Of a stretch of DNA of 64,000 nt, positions 9,153 through 17,761 are shown in pieces. The translations under genes were made by a program, and so were the position numbers. Numbering within the stretch: the stretch's first letter is position 1; every line of letters begins with the position of its first letter. Source of the DNA: an uncultured Clostridia bacterium (GTDB lineage Bacteria > Bacillota > Clostridia > Peptostreptococcales > Anaerovoracaceae); assembly GCA_934281605.1 (NCBI GenBank), contig CAKQXD010000001.1:380629-444628 (forward strand), in the 5' to 3' direction. The notes under the pieces were generated by a model that was not told the DNA's origin, did no database searches, and worked only from the letters and a program-made list of their open reading frames with translations.

Positions 9153-10271
9153 CTAGAAAAACATGTAGTCTGCCCAAAAGGCCAGAACACTTGCAACTAT
9201 ACTGAATATACCTCCCAGGACAGCGAAATTCCTCTGGTAAGCTTTTTTATCCAGCGGAAGATCGCCAACAAACTTACCGGTTTGCCCGTTCATGGCGAAG
9301 ATGTAGTCCTCCCCGTTCCATCTTGTGTTGAGCAGCCATACCGGATAAAGAGCATATCTGGCAACACCATTTTGCAGATTTATGTAGGATTCTTCCGCAG
9401 TCACGCCTGTAAATCCCTGCACCGTGCTCTGAAAAGCATCCTCCGTACTCCACCGGATCCGTGCATTAGCAGTATTGATGCTTGTTTCCGCATCCACATC
9501 GTATTTATCTGCCATGAATCCGGCCAGATAAGCCGTTTTGAAATCCACCGCCTGGGAGAAATCAAACGGTTCGATGGATTCCATCAGATCATCCGCCATC
9601 TTTTTAGAGCCATCCACCGGGACCTGATCGAATGCCACATATCCCGCTCGATAGATCCTGTAATAATTGTGTTCGATATACTTGTACTTCGCATCGCTCC
9701 ATGTGCGGGTCCGCTCTCCCTTGTAGCTGATGTTTGCTGCTACCTGTGCATCAAACAGCCAGAAAGGAACGTACACACCCTTGATCTCTTCGATATGATT
9801 TTTATCTTTGAAAAGAGCAGGTACAAGCTTTTTACGGGCAACATGACGCTTCAACGCTTCCTTTGCCTGGTTTTTATCAAGCTTGAACGGTATGATGCAG
9901 TCCGGCTTTAACATACCGGAAAGCTTTCCTTTGAGCACTACCGGATTGCCGCAGTAAGGGCAGGTTGCTGAAGCGGTCGTATCTTCGCATACGATTTCTC
10001 CACCACACGAGTTGCAGGAGAGAACACTTATATCATCTGTTTCGCCTGCAGCCCATTCACTGCCCGGTTCCACATTCCAGTTCATGCCTCCAGGTGCAGG
10101 CTGTTCTCCCTGCTGAGCCTGCCCCTGCTGTGCAGGATCGGGCTGCTGCTGTTCAAACTGGTCCAGATTGTAAACACTGTCGCAGAACGGACATTTCAGC
10201 TTCTGGCTCGCTGAATCAAAAGCGAGCGCTCCACCGCATGCCGGACATTTATACTCCATTTGATTTGACAT
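9153..10271 (-). CDS. TFIIB-type zinc ribbon protein with C-terminal membrane helix (YdjG-like)
   Basis: 372 residues. Residues 8-32 form a zinc ribbon (CPACGG...CPFCDS), followed by a Gln/Pro-rich linker; a second ribbon (CNSCGG...CPYCGNP) lies near residues 85-110. A beta-rich domain spans about 115-340 and a single membrane helix closes the protein (about 348-372, GGIFSIVASVLAFWADY). Bacillus YdjG has this arrangement and sits beside YdjH and YdjI. Databases often mislabel such proteins as PriA-like or phage replication proteins because of the ribbon; there is no helicase domain here. RBS AGGAGG five bases before ATG. Confidence 0.8.
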   Translation of the reverse strand: MSNQMEYKCPACGGALAFDSASQKLKCPFCDSVYNLDQFEQQQPDPAQQGQAQQGEQPAPGGMNWNVEPGSEWAAGETDDISVLSCNSCGGEIVCEDTTASATCPYCGNPVVLKGKLSGMLKPDCIIPFKLDKNQAKEALKRHVARKKLVPALFKDKNHIEEIKGVYVPFWLFDAQVAANISYKGERTRTWSDAKYKYIEHNYYRIYRAGYVAFDQVPVDGSKKMADDLMESIEPFDFSQAVDFKTAYLAGFMADKYDVDAETSINTANARIRWSTEDAFQSTVQGFTGVTAEESYINLQNGVARYALYPVWLLNTRWNGEDYIFAMNGQTGKFVGDLPLDKKAYQRNFAVLGGIFSIVASVLAFWADYMFF

Positions 10272-10280
10272 AAAAGCCTC

Positions 10281-11681
10281 CTATTCCTCCTTCACGTACG
10301 TAAATCCTATGCTCTTTCCTTCCTCTGTACTAAATGTTTTCGTATCCATATACGTTTCGCCGTAGGCTTTTGCGATCCAGGTCTTTCCGTTACTGTAGAC
10401 CGGATAGGCTTTGGTTCCTGCACTGCTTGTATTGGAAAAAGTATCCCATTCGCTGAATTTGATTTTGACGAATCCACCCTTTGCGGCCGCGATATATTTC
10501 GGCGTCACATAATAGTCATACACGATAGCTGCTCCCTCGGCTTTATCCACTTTGCCTGAATACATGTCTACGCGGCACATGAACTGCATATTTTCTCCGT
10601 TTCCAGGCGTATAGAAGTAGAGGTAGTCCCCACGAAGCATCGGTTCATAGGAAACGAAATTCGAGATCTTCGTGTCGCTGCCATCTTCCATGTTGTACGC
10701 ATGAAGAGTTTCCCCGTCGGCATCATCCTGATAGATCAGGAATTTTGAGCTGACCTGATATGGATAAAAGACTCCCTTATCCAGCACAGTTTCCTTGTTT
10801 TTTCCATCAAGACCCATTTTGCAGTATTTATCGTTTTCATCGGTAAAATAAATGCCGTTTTTCGTCACCTGCATATAGTCGCAAGCTCCCGTATAAAGAG
10901 TTTCAGCCTTGGTTTTCCCGGCTTTTACTTTTACGATCTTCTCCTTGTCGAGAATGCCGTAAACATCTCCGTCATATACGGACAGACAACTGGCTTTGGT
11001 ATCCTTGGCGATGACGGTCTTATCTTTCAGCTTGCCGTCCTTGATCTTGGCCGCTGTAAAGGCTCCTTTGCCCCATTCCTTGCCGCCGTAATCTCCGTAC
11101 AGCATTCCGTCCGCTTCAACACATGCACCTCCTACCATGGCATTGCTCATGGCGTAGATTTCATCATCATCAAGCGTTACGTCCCATCCTTCGATAAGCT
11201 TGGATTTCTTCCCGAGATATTTCATCGTGAATTTCATCTCCATGCCCTGTTCCTTGCCGTCCGACAAATACGTTTCCTTCACAGTTACGATCAGTTTGTC
11301 GCCGTCCAGCTTCGCATTCATCTCCCCAGCACCTTCCGCCTCTGAACCGGTATAAGAAAGTTTGTACCCATTGTCTTCCGTTTCGCTCCAGGAAATGACT
11401 CCCTCATCGCCCATCATATTGATATCCGCTGAGCCGTCACCATAGGCAGTGAGCTTAAGAGCACTGGAAAAATCCTTGCCGAACATAGTTTTGATCGTAT
11501 CTTTACTGACCTTCTTGCCATTATCAGTAACTTCGATGTCCTCACACTCCCAGCTGCCTGTAATGGATGTCACTTTTGGCTTTTCTTTGGCTTTGTCTTT
11601 ATCGCCGCTATCTCCACCGCATCCTGCAAATGCAAAACACATTGCAAGCACGAGAACGGCTGCCAGTATCTTTCTTTTCAT
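10281..11681 (-). CDS. Large predicted lipoprotein with beta-propeller-like repeats
   Basis: 466 residues from ATG 11681 (AAGGAGG five to six bases upstream; an in-frame codon at 11699 overlaps the RBS). Signal peptide with lipobox FAGCG. Residues about 35-150 resemble the lipocalin-like domain of the small lipoprotein at 14326 (GSWE...DGSADI). Residues 170-466 hold repeated 'YxTDxxDKYCKMGLDG' and 'GDYLYFYTPGNGE' strands, the pattern of DUF5050-like propellers that read out extracellular signals. Enzymatic function is not apparent. It sits between the YdjG-like and the DUF4428 genes. Confidence 0.75.
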   Translation of the reverse strand: MKRKILAAVLVLAMCFAFAGCGGDSGDKDKAKEKPKVTSITGSWECEDIEVTDNGKKVSKDTIKTMFGKDFSSALKLTAYGDGSADINMMGDEGVISWSETEDNGYKLSYTGSEAEGAGEMNAKLDGDKLIVTVKETYLSDGKEQGMEMKFTMKYLGKKSKLIEGWDVTLDDDEIYAMSNAMVGGACVEADGMLYGDYGGKEWGKGAFTAAKIKDGKLKDKTVIAKDTKASCLSVYDGDVYGILDKEKIVKVKAGKTKAETLYTGACDYMQVTKNGIYFTDENDKYCKMGLDGKNKETVLDKGVFYPYQVSSKFLIYQDDADGETLHAYNMEDGSDTKISNFVSYEPMLRGDYLYFYTPGNGENMQFMCRVDMYSGKVDKAEGAAIVYDYYVTPKYIAAAKGGFVKIKFSEWDTFSNTSSAGTKAYPVYSNGKTWIAKAYGETYMDTKTFSTEEGKSIGFTYVKEE

Positions 11682-11717
11682 AAGAACCTCCTTTTTCACT
11701 TTCGTCAGTTCTCGCTT

Positions 11718-12797
11718 CTATTTTCTCGGACTACCACAGCTTTCACAAAATCTGCCGGCATTGGTTGCTCCGCATGACTGACATACCCATGGGCCTTCGG
11801 CAGCATTTCCTGCAAAGGCTGCTCCCGCAGCGGCTCCTGCTGCAGCTCCCATTCCTCCTGCTGCAGTTCCCATACCGCCCTGTGGATTCACGTTCTGTGA
11901 CATGCCCTGGTTCATGCCTGCTGCCGGCTGCATGCCCATGCCCTGGTTGTTCATGCCCATTCCAGGCTGCATGCCCATGCCCTGGTTGTTCATACCCATT
12001 CCAGGCTGCAAGCCCATGCCCTGGTTGTTCATACCCATTCCAGGCTGCATTCCCATGCCCTGGTTGTTCATGCCCATTCCAGGCTGCATGCCCATGCCCT
12101 GGTTGTTCATACCCACTCCAGGCTGCATTCCCATGCCCTGGTTCATGCCCATTCCAGACTGCATGCCCATGCCCTGGTTCATGCCCATTCCACCGACCGT
12201 ACATCCAGTCACATTCTGCAGATAACTCATCATCTCCTGTCCTGCCCGCTCTACATCATGGCGACGGTTGCGGTCATCCTCGGAAATATCCATAGAGTTG
12301 AGTTTCAGCTTCATCTCATGTATATAAGGATGATTCAGGTAGATATAAAAATAGTAATCATACGAATAACTGTATCGCGGCGGATTGTAGCTTTCTCTCT
12401 CTCCGTCACGATCTGTACGGTACTCCTCCGTACGCGTTTCATTCACATCCAGATTACATCCTGTGATCTGGCTCAGGGAAATAATATCCGGGTTATCTTC
12501 CCTGTCAAGGTTTACCGAAGCGGCAAACAGCTGCTGTCTTTCATCTATGTACAGGTTGTATCTGTCTGATCTGATAACTCTGCCAGGATGGAAAGAACTT
12601 ACCAGACTGCGATTTTCCTCACGCATCTGAAGCTGGCTTTTTATCTCTTCCAGCTTACTGTGTCTTCTGTCGTCAAACCAAGGAGAAAGCTTCTTCGCAC
12701 AGTCCTTGCAGAGATTGCCGTCCTCCAGTTTGCGGTTTCCCAGCATACCGATTTTTTCTCCGCATACATCGCAGAATTTTTTATCAAAAAGTCCCAT
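11718..12797 (-). CDS. DUF4428 / zinc-ribbon protein with GMNNQGMGMQP repeats
   Basis: About 359 residues. The N-terminus (CDVCGEKIGMLGNRKLEDG...CKDC) is the DUF4428 zinc-binding domain; residues 60-190 form a mixed domain; residues about 200-300 are Met/Gly/Gln/Asn-rich repeats of about 13 residues; the C-terminus is a zinc ribbon (CQSCGATNAGRFCESCGSP) shared with the SPFH gene next door. The start is ATG 12797, six bases from GGAGGAG; a TTG at 12803 is less likely. The repeat tail predicts a flexible, possibly phase-separating or multivalent linker. It is 12 bases downstream of the SPFH gene. Confidence 0.8.
   Translation of the reverse strand: MGLFDKKFCDVCGEKIGMLGNRKLEDGNLCKDCAKKLSPWFDDRRHSKLEEIKSQLQMREENRSLVSSFHPGRVIRSDRYNLYIDERQQLFAASVNLDREDNPDIISLSQITGCNLDVNETRTEEYRTDRDGERESYNPPRYSYSYDYYFYIYLNHPYIHEMKLKLNSMDISEDDRNRRHDVERAGQEMMSYLQNVTGCTVGGMGMNQGMGMQSGMGMNQGMGMQPGVGMNNQGMGMQPGMGMNNQGMGMQPGMGMNNQGMGLQPGMGMNNQGMGMQPGMGMNNQGMGMQPAAGMNQGMSQNVNPQGGMGTAAGGMGAAAGAAAGAAFAGNAAEGPWVCQSCGATNAGRFCESCGSPRK
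11928..12192. repeat. Tandem 39-bp coding repeat
   Basis: Five near-identical 39-bp units encode a 13-residue unit NNQGMGMQPGMGM, with two shorter 36-bp variants (NQ instead of NNQ) at the 5' end of the gene. Units differ mainly at single bases (for example Leu for Met, Val for Met). Such repeats expand and contract by slippage or recombination. Confidence 0.9.
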
Positions 12798-12809
12798 GGT
12801 CAACTCCTC

Positions 12810-14195
12810 CTATTTCACATCATTTTCATCAAAAACATCACCGCACTCCGGACAGAATTTCGGAGGATTCGTCGGATCTTCCGGTTCCCATCCACACTTG
12901 TCGCATTTATAAAGTGGCGCTCCCTCAGGTTTCTTCGCACCGCATTCCGAACAGAATTTACCTTTGTTCACTGCGCCGCAGCTGCAGGTCCATCCCTGTG
13001 TTTCTACCGGCTTAGGGCTGCCGCATTCCGGACAGAATTTGCCGGTGGCCGTTGTCCCGCACTTGCAGGTCCAGCTTCCTGCTGCTGATGGTGCAGGAGC
13101 TGCCCCGCCTGCCGGAGCCTGCTGTGGCTGCTGTACTGGCTGAGCCTGCTGTTGCTGCTGTGCCGCGGCCTGAGTCTGCTGTTGCTGCTGTCCCATCTGG
13201 AACAGATTGCCTGCATTCAATCCACTTGCCTGAGCTGCCATGCCCATGCCCATGAATCCCATCATTGCTCCGTTTTCATTACCGGCCGCGGTACGCATAG
13301 CATCTGCCTGTGCTGATGCTATGTTTCCTGCTGCCATGCTCGGATCTGACATGAATATGGCCTGCTGCATGTTCTGGATCTTCAGTTTATCTTCGTCTGA
13401 AACAGATATGGAATTGACACCGAACGAAACGACCTGCAGACCTCTTTTTTCAGCCCACTGGGAAGATAACTCCTCGTTGAGTGCTTCCGTGATATCCCTC
13501 GTATAAAGAGGAATCTCACTGTAATCGATCCCCTTTGTGGATATTCTTGCAAGAGCCGGCTGCAGTGCTGTCAGAAGCTCTGACTTCAGCTGACTGTCGA
13601 TTTCCTCTCTGTTGTATTCGTTCTGTACATTACCGCAGACATTCGTATAAAAGAGCATTGGATTTACGATCTTGTACGAATACTCTCCGTTGCAGCGGAC
13701 CGAGATCCCCAGGAATCTGTTTATAGAAGGATCGATCATGACTTTGAACGGGATCGGATTGACCGTGCCGTATTTGTTTCCAAGCAGTTCTTTGGTGTTG
13801 AAGTAATAGACTCTCTGATCTTTTCCCGGACCACCTCCGAATTTAAAACGATCCCAGGCATCCTTTGCAGCCCCCTTGAGACCATCCTTCAGGTTTCCTG
13901 CGAATATGGACGGCGAAAGATCGTTTTTGTAAATAAAGATCCCGGGTTCCGCCGAAAGCTCTATGACACGCCCCTGTTCAACGATCATCATACATTGTCC
14001 GTCAGCAACGGAAACGGCTGACCCGTCGGAGATAACGTTTGATTCACCTTTCGTATTCGACGATCTTCCTGATGCCTGTTTGCTTCCCTTGACTACCAGC
14101 ACATCATCGTCGATGGCATCACATACGAAAAACTCCTTCCACTGATCCGCCATCATTCCGCCTACTGCACCTGCTGCCGCTTTAATAAGCCCCAT
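12810..14195 (-). CDS. SPFH-domain protein with zinc ribbons (YdjI-like)
   Basis: 461 residues from ATG 14195 (RBS AGGAAGGAG six bases upstream; the upstream in-frame ATG at 14222 would place the RBS in the coding region). Residues 1-290 match the SPFH/band-7-like family once called 'virion core protein' and typified by Bacillus YdjI: MGLIKAAAGAVGGMM, IVEQGRVIELSAEPGIFIY, and a helical stretch ending in ISVSDEDKLKIQNMQ. Then a Gln-rich linker (about 340-375) and three zinc-ribbon modules with repeated CxxCG and CPECG motifs. Bacillus YdjI lacks such an elaborate tail. It leads the operon containing YdjG- and YdjH-like genes. Confidence 0.8.
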   Translation of the reverse strand: MGLIKAAAGAVGGMMADQWKEFFVCDAIDDDVLVVKGSKQASGRSSNTKGESNVISDGSAVSVADGQCMMIVEQGRVIELSAEPGIFIYKNDLSPSIFAGNLKDGLKGAAKDAWDRFKFGGGPGKDQRVYYFNTKELLGNKYGTVNPIPFKVMIDPSINRFLGISVRCNGEYSYKIVNPMLFYTNVCGNVQNEYNREEIDSQLKSELLTALQPALARISTKGIDYSEIPLYTRDITEALNEELSSQWAEKRGLQVVSFGVNSISVSDEDKLKIQNMQQAIFMSDPSMAAGNIASAQADAMRTAAGNENGAMMGFMGMGMAAQASGLNAGNLFQMGQQQQQTQAAAQQQQQAQPVQQPQQAPAGGAAPAPSAAGSWTCKCGTTATGKFCPECGSPKPVETQGWTCSCGAVNKGKFCSECGAKKPEGAPLYKCDKCGWEPEDPTNPPKFCPECGDVFDENDVK

Positions 14196-14275
14196 ATTCT
14201 GCTCCTTCCTGATTTGCTGCACACTGCCGAAATGCCCGGCACGCAGGCAGCCATACTACTCTCCATTATGAAAGC

Positions 14276-14308
14276 AGCCATAAACCGTCTTGGTGACGAT
14301 TTATGGCT
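14276..14308 (-). terminator. Hairpin downstream of lipoprotein gene
   Basis: AGCCATAAA (14276-14284) pairs perfectly with TTTATGGCT (14300-14308), with further CGTC/GACG pairing inside. The minus-strand exit has only a short T-rich stretch, so it is a weak terminator or an mRNA 3' stabiliser for the lipoprotein gene that ends at 14326. Confidence 0.55.
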
Positions 14309-14325
14309 GATGAGAGAAAAATATA

Positions 14326-14673
14326 TTACTGTTTTTCCAGGGTTATGGTCACCCCACTATAATCCATGGTTGCCTTATCACCGTCTACCTTGAAATCGAA
14401 CTCGTCTTCTACATTGAAGCCATCTTCGTTCTCAGACCATTTGCCTGAATCCTCCTCGCCTGCAACGTTCAGGACACACTTGCCGTTATCCTTCAGTTCA
14501 AATGTCATTTCACCACCGATGATGCTCTCTACCGACATTTCTATGCCACTGTAGCTCGCATTAACAGCCTTCCACGTTCCTACGTACGGACTGTCTGCCA
14601 TGCTTTTGCCACACGAGACAAATGCAAAACACATCACCAGGATCGCTGCTGCGATCATAATCTTTTTTCTCAT
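14326..14673 (-). CDS. Small lipocalin-like lipoprotein
   Basis: 115 residues. Signal peptide with lipobox AFVSC; the mature part has GTWKAV, MTFELKDNGKCVLNV and GKWSENEDGF, a beta-strand pattern resembling lipocalin-like domains of Clostridia lipoproteins and the N-terminal domain of the lipoprotein at 10281-11681. Probably a paralogue of that domain. The function is unknown. Confidence 0.75.
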   Translation of the reverse strand: MRKKIMIAAAILVMCFAFVSCGKSMADSPYVGTWKAVNASYSGIEMSVESIIGGEMTFELKDNGKCVLNVAGEEDSGKWSENEDGFNVEDEFDFKVDGDKATMDYSGVTITLEKQ

Positions 14674-14700
14674 AAATTCACCCCCGACAATCCTATCGAT

Positions 14701-15177
14701 TTATTTTGTGATATCGATTTCCAGAGTATCGTTCTCATCGCTTAAAAGATCTCCGATCTCAACTTCTACAGGGCTTTCAAGATTGGCCAGTTTGTTAGTG
14801 GACTTTACTTCCAGAGAGCTGCCCGGCTTGACATCCTTCGTCAGATTCTCATCTACGGTATCATAGGAATCTCCAACAAATACTGTACTGTATCCCAGCT
14901 CTACGCCATCCTGGAACAGAGTGTATTCAAACGCCCATCCGAACGATTTCGATTCTTCTCCATTATTGGTAAAGTTCCAGGTCACTACGATAGCATCATC
15001 CCCGTTAGAGTCTTTTACGATTTCATAGCCCTTGTATTCTGCCGTGTACTCTCCGGTATTTATTACATTTGGATCGGACTTTTCGCTTTTCTTGTCTCCG
15101 GAATCACCGCCTCCTCCGCATGCAGTAAATGCAAATACCAGCATCAGCGAAAGTACTATCATAACTAATTTTTTCAT
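14701..15177 (-). CDS. DUF5067-type lipoprotein
   Basis: 158 residues. Signal peptide and lipobox FTACG followed by GGGDSGDKKSEKSD. The mature domain contains YEIVKDSNGDDAIVVTWNFTNNGEES and VKPGSSLEV, a beta-sandwich pattern of DUF5067, common in Firmicutes surface lipoproteins and of unknown ligand. RBS AAGGAGAAAG before ATG 15177. It is the most upstream lipoprotein gene of the envelope cluster. Confidence 0.75.
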   Translation of the reverse strand: MKKLVMIVLSLMLVFAFTACGGGGDSGDKKSEKSDPNVINTGEYTAEYKGYEIVKDSNGDDAIVVTWNFTNNGEESKSFGWAFEYTLFQDGVELGYSTVFVGDSYDTVDENLTKDVKPGSSLEVKSTNKLANLESPVEVEIGDLLSDENDTLEIDITK

Positions 15178-15236
15178 TGTCTTTCTCCTTCTCTTGAAAT
15201 AGTTTCTTAAATCATATGTGAAATAACTTTCCTGTG

Positions 15237-15623
15237 TTATAACGTATCAAGCATATCAACGAGATATTCTCCCGTTACAGAACTGTAAAAGAATGTGTCG
15301 ATTCCGCCCTCCTTGTTCAGTTCCTTCACTTTCTTCGCATCCTCAGGATCCGCATTTTCATCACAGATAAATGCGATCCTGCACGATGGCAGACATTTTC
15401 GGATCTGGGCTACCGCACTTCTGCGCTGCGAAAAGGTAAAAGGCGGTATCTGATTCACCTCCATGAGCAGAATGTCCGCTTGAACTGACTTGCAGGTTTT
15501 AAGCGGTTCCTCATCATTATCCTCCAGGATACGTACAGGTCTCAGTTCGCTCCGCTCCTGCATATACTTGATGATCGCTCCTGACAGAAGGCGATTTTGT
15601 GTGCTTATTACCGCGATCCGCAA
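15237..15623 (-). CDS. Receiver-like protein without output domain
   Basis: About 128 residues if it begins at TTG 15623, which has the RBS GGAGGTG five bases upstream; an ATG at 15674 lies before that RBS. The sequence LRIAVISTQNRLLSGAII, then ADILLMEVNQIPP and CRIAFICDENADPEDAKKVKEL, then DTFFYSS, follows the receiver-domain fold, with E-V replacing the usual D of the phosphorylation loop. It lacks a DNA-binding domain. It lies downstream of the NarL-type regulator, separated from it by a terminator, so it is probably transcribed on its own. Confidence 0.6.
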   Translation of the reverse strand: MRIAVISTQNRLLSGAIIKYMQERSELRPVRILEDNDEEPLKTCKSVQADILLMEVNQIPPFTFSQRRSAVAQIRKCLPSCRIAFICDENADPEDAKKVKELNKEGGIDTFFYSSVTGEYLVDMLDTL

Positions 15624-15763
15624 TAGACCACCTCCCCGATTGGCTCTTATCAACGATCCATGATCGTGCTCCATGATCCATTTGTTTTATTGGAAATATT
15701 CTAACAATTCCATTGTCATGACACATCACCCAAAAGAGTACTTTTTTCATTTTACTGTTTCGT

Positions 15764-15806
15764 ACAAAACAAAAACACCCCCCTGACCTTATGATCAAAG
15801 AGGTGT
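15764..15806 (-). terminator. Rho-independent terminator
   Basis: On the minus strand ACACC (15806-15802) pairs with GGTGT (15779-15775) and is followed by TTTTGTTTTG. It lies 16 bases after the response regulator stop codon and ends the kinase/regulator operon. Confidence 0.65.
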
Positions 15807-15821
15807 CTCTACCCTGTATCG

Positions 15822-16448
15822 TTAGAATCCCCGTATCACCAGTCCGCTTTCCCTGGCCATGACTGCCAGCTGCGTCCTTGACGTGAATCCGGTTTTCTGG
15901 AACATGTTTTTGATATGTTTCTTGACAGTGTGCACCGACAGATGAAGCCGCTCGGCTATGATGTCATCCGTATCGCCGCTGGTAAGCTCACGCAGGACCT
16001 CCAGTTCCCTCGGTGTGAATTCAATGCTGCTGGCCATACCCAGCTTCAGCATCGGAGTCGTATCCGGGTATATCGACTCTCCTGCCATGGTCCTGTCCAT
16101 GATCTCAAGCAGGATATCTTCAGACGGATCCTTGTACCAGAAACTGTCCACGCCACCCAGTCTTGCCCGATCAATAAAATCGCATTCCGGCTGGCTGGTT
16201 ACTATGATGATCTTGATCTGCGGATACTTTTCCTTCACCCTGGCTGCCGCGTCAAGACCGCTGGCATGCAGCGCCGTGCACACATCCATCAAAATCAGGT
16301 CGATCGGATTAGTCATGCAGTAAAACTCCGCCAGCGATGCGCTTTCAATGGATGCTTCCAGATGATACCGTCCGCTGCTTTCCAGTATGATCTCAAAGAG
16401 TTTCCGTGCCATAGGATCGTCTTCAACGATAAGTACATTTCTGGTCAT
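15822..16448 (-). CDS. NarL/LuxR-family response regulator
   Basis: 208 residues. Receiver domain at 1-125: acidic pocket VEDDPMAR, phosphorylation site LILMDV, conserved Thr/Ser (IVTSQ) and Lys (WYKDP). The C-terminal LuxR-type helix-turn-helix (about 140-205) contains FTPRELEVLRELTSG, HLSVHTVKKHIKNMFQKTG. It overlaps the upstream histidine kinase by four bases (ATGA), so the pair is translationally coupled. Targets are unknown; the nearby envelope cluster is a reasonable candidate. Confidence 0.9.
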   Translation of the reverse strand: MTRNVLIVEDDPMARKLFEIILESSGRYHLEASIESASLAEFYCMTNPIDLILMDVCTALHASGLDAAARVKEKYPQIKIIIVTSQPECDFIDRARLGGVDSFWYKDPSEDILLEIMDRTMAGESIYPDTTPMLKLGMASSIEFTPRELEVLRELTSGDTDDIIAERLHLSVHTVKKHIKNMFQKTGFTSRTQLAVMARESGLVIRGF

Positions 16449-17761
16449 ATCACATTCACCTTTCCTTCCTTCGGGATCGTTACCGTCAGTGTAAATTCCG
16501 GATCGGCACTGACGGTCATCGTGCCGCCTTCTCCTTCGATGCGTCTGCGCAGTCCTTTCAGTCCTCCGCCCTCCTGCAAAGGCTTCGCCGGTCGTCTGCC
16601 GTCATTGATAAAGACAGCGCTGCACACCAGTTCAGTCTGCGAAACGTTTACCCTGAGCTGCTTTGCGTCGGCATGACGGACCGCATTGGTCAGGGCCTCT
16701 GCCCCTGCCGCGGTTATCAGCTCCACCGACCTGTCATCTTCCGGCATTTCTCCCTGCAGTAAAACTTCCACTCCCGCAGATTCAGCTGCATCGGTAAGGT
16801 ATTGAAAAGCTCCCTTCGACTCATCAGGCGCCACTTCACGGCGAAGCAAAGCGATCGTGTGCAGCCACCTTTGCAGGATCGGAGCGGGATCCTGCCTGGA
16901 TGCTCCCTGTGTTTCCTGCGCCAGATAATACCTGGTCATCATAAGATTCTGCCCGATGGAATCATGGATCTGGATCTTCATGGCAAGTCTCTGCTGCGTT
17001 CTTGTGAGTTCATCCACCCTGCGGCCGTACACTTTTAGCCTCGCATTCATGCTGCGCAGCACGGAGTTTTCCCGTTTCAGCTTACTGCTCAGGCCATAAA
17101 GCTCCGTTGCATCCATTGCAGTCACCTGAAAGATTTCCTCGCCATTCAGGCAGATCATCTTTCTGTCGAAGATCCACGCACTTCCATCCGGCAATATCAC
17201 TGCCGGTACATCCATGATCCTGCTCCTTCGTGCTCCTGATTTCAGATCGCCCTGAGAAATCGTCTGCCAGAAGCTTTCTCCATTCTGCAAAGCCTCTCCG
17301 CATAATAATTCACTGAGCTTCTCCATTTTCAGGTTCACCAGTATTAGCTGCCCGGCTTCCTTGAAAAAGCAAAGGCCCATCGACATCATATCCGCGCCTT
17401 CTCTGACAGACGCCCTCGTGATGGTAGACTTCCTGTATTTCCATTCATGCCACAGGATCCAGCATGCATATCCTGAAGTAAGGGCGATGAAGACGAATAC
17501 TATTGCTGCCGGAATATCCATCCATTTTCGCGTAATCGTCCACATGGGCTCATCAAATGTCTGTCTGGCAGTACCTGCTGCCAGAAAACCAAGCGATAAA
17601 AAGGATATTGCTGCCAGTATGGATAACATTTTGCAGTGTGCCCACTTAGCCCTGTAAAAGTACCCTATGCAGAACACAAACAACTGAAAGAGCAAAGCAA
17701 GGAACAGCAGTATCAGCACCAGTGAATGTCCCGCATCGGAAAGAGCAAATATCGACCTCAT
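16445..17761 (-). CDS. NarL-type sensor histidine kinase
   Basis: 438 residues. Three membrane segments (about 12-35, 45-65, 85-105), a PAS-like region (about 125-215), a coiled coil, a HisKA_3 dimerisation box with the phosphoacceptor His in KIQIHDSIGQNLM (about 270), and an HATPase domain with the N box AEALTNAVRHADAK and the G box GGGLKGLRRRIEGEGG. It overlaps both neighbours by four bases: regulator downstream and 7TM sensor upstream. The ligand is unknown. Confidence 0.88.
   Translation of the reverse strand: MRSIFALSDAGHSLVLILLFLALLFQLFVFCIGYFYRAKWAHCKMLSILAAISFLSLGFLAAGTARQTFDEPMWTITRKWMDIPAAIVFVFIALTSGYACWILWHEWKYRKSTITRASVREGADMMSMGLCFFKEAGQLILVNLKMEKLSELLCGEALQNGESFWQTISQGDLKSGARRSRIMDVPAVILPDGSAWIFDRKMICLNGEEIFQVTAMDATELYGLSSKLKRENSVLRSMNARLKVYGRRVDELTRTQQRLAMKIQIHDSIGQNLMMTRYYLAQETQGASRQDPAPILQRWLHTIALLRREVAPDESKGAFQYLTDAAESAGVEVLLQGEMPEDDRSVELITAAGAEALTNAVRHADAKQLRVNVSQTELVCSAVFINDGRRPAKPLQEGGGLKGLRRRIEGEGGTMTVSADPEFTLTVTIPKEGKVNVI

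Noticed and set aside
9153..10271. Primosomal PriA-like helicase
   Set aside because: Only zinc ribbons and one membrane helix are seen; no helicase motifs.
11765..12295. Plus-strand Cys/Pro-rich reading frames opposite the Met/Gly repeat
   Set aside because: They mirror the repeat on the coding strand and have no RBS; they exist because the repeat lacks stops in all frames.
12810..14195. Prophage 'virion core protein'
   Set aside because: The family name is historic; the protein is an SPFH/YdjI-like membrane-complex protein and no other phage genes are near.
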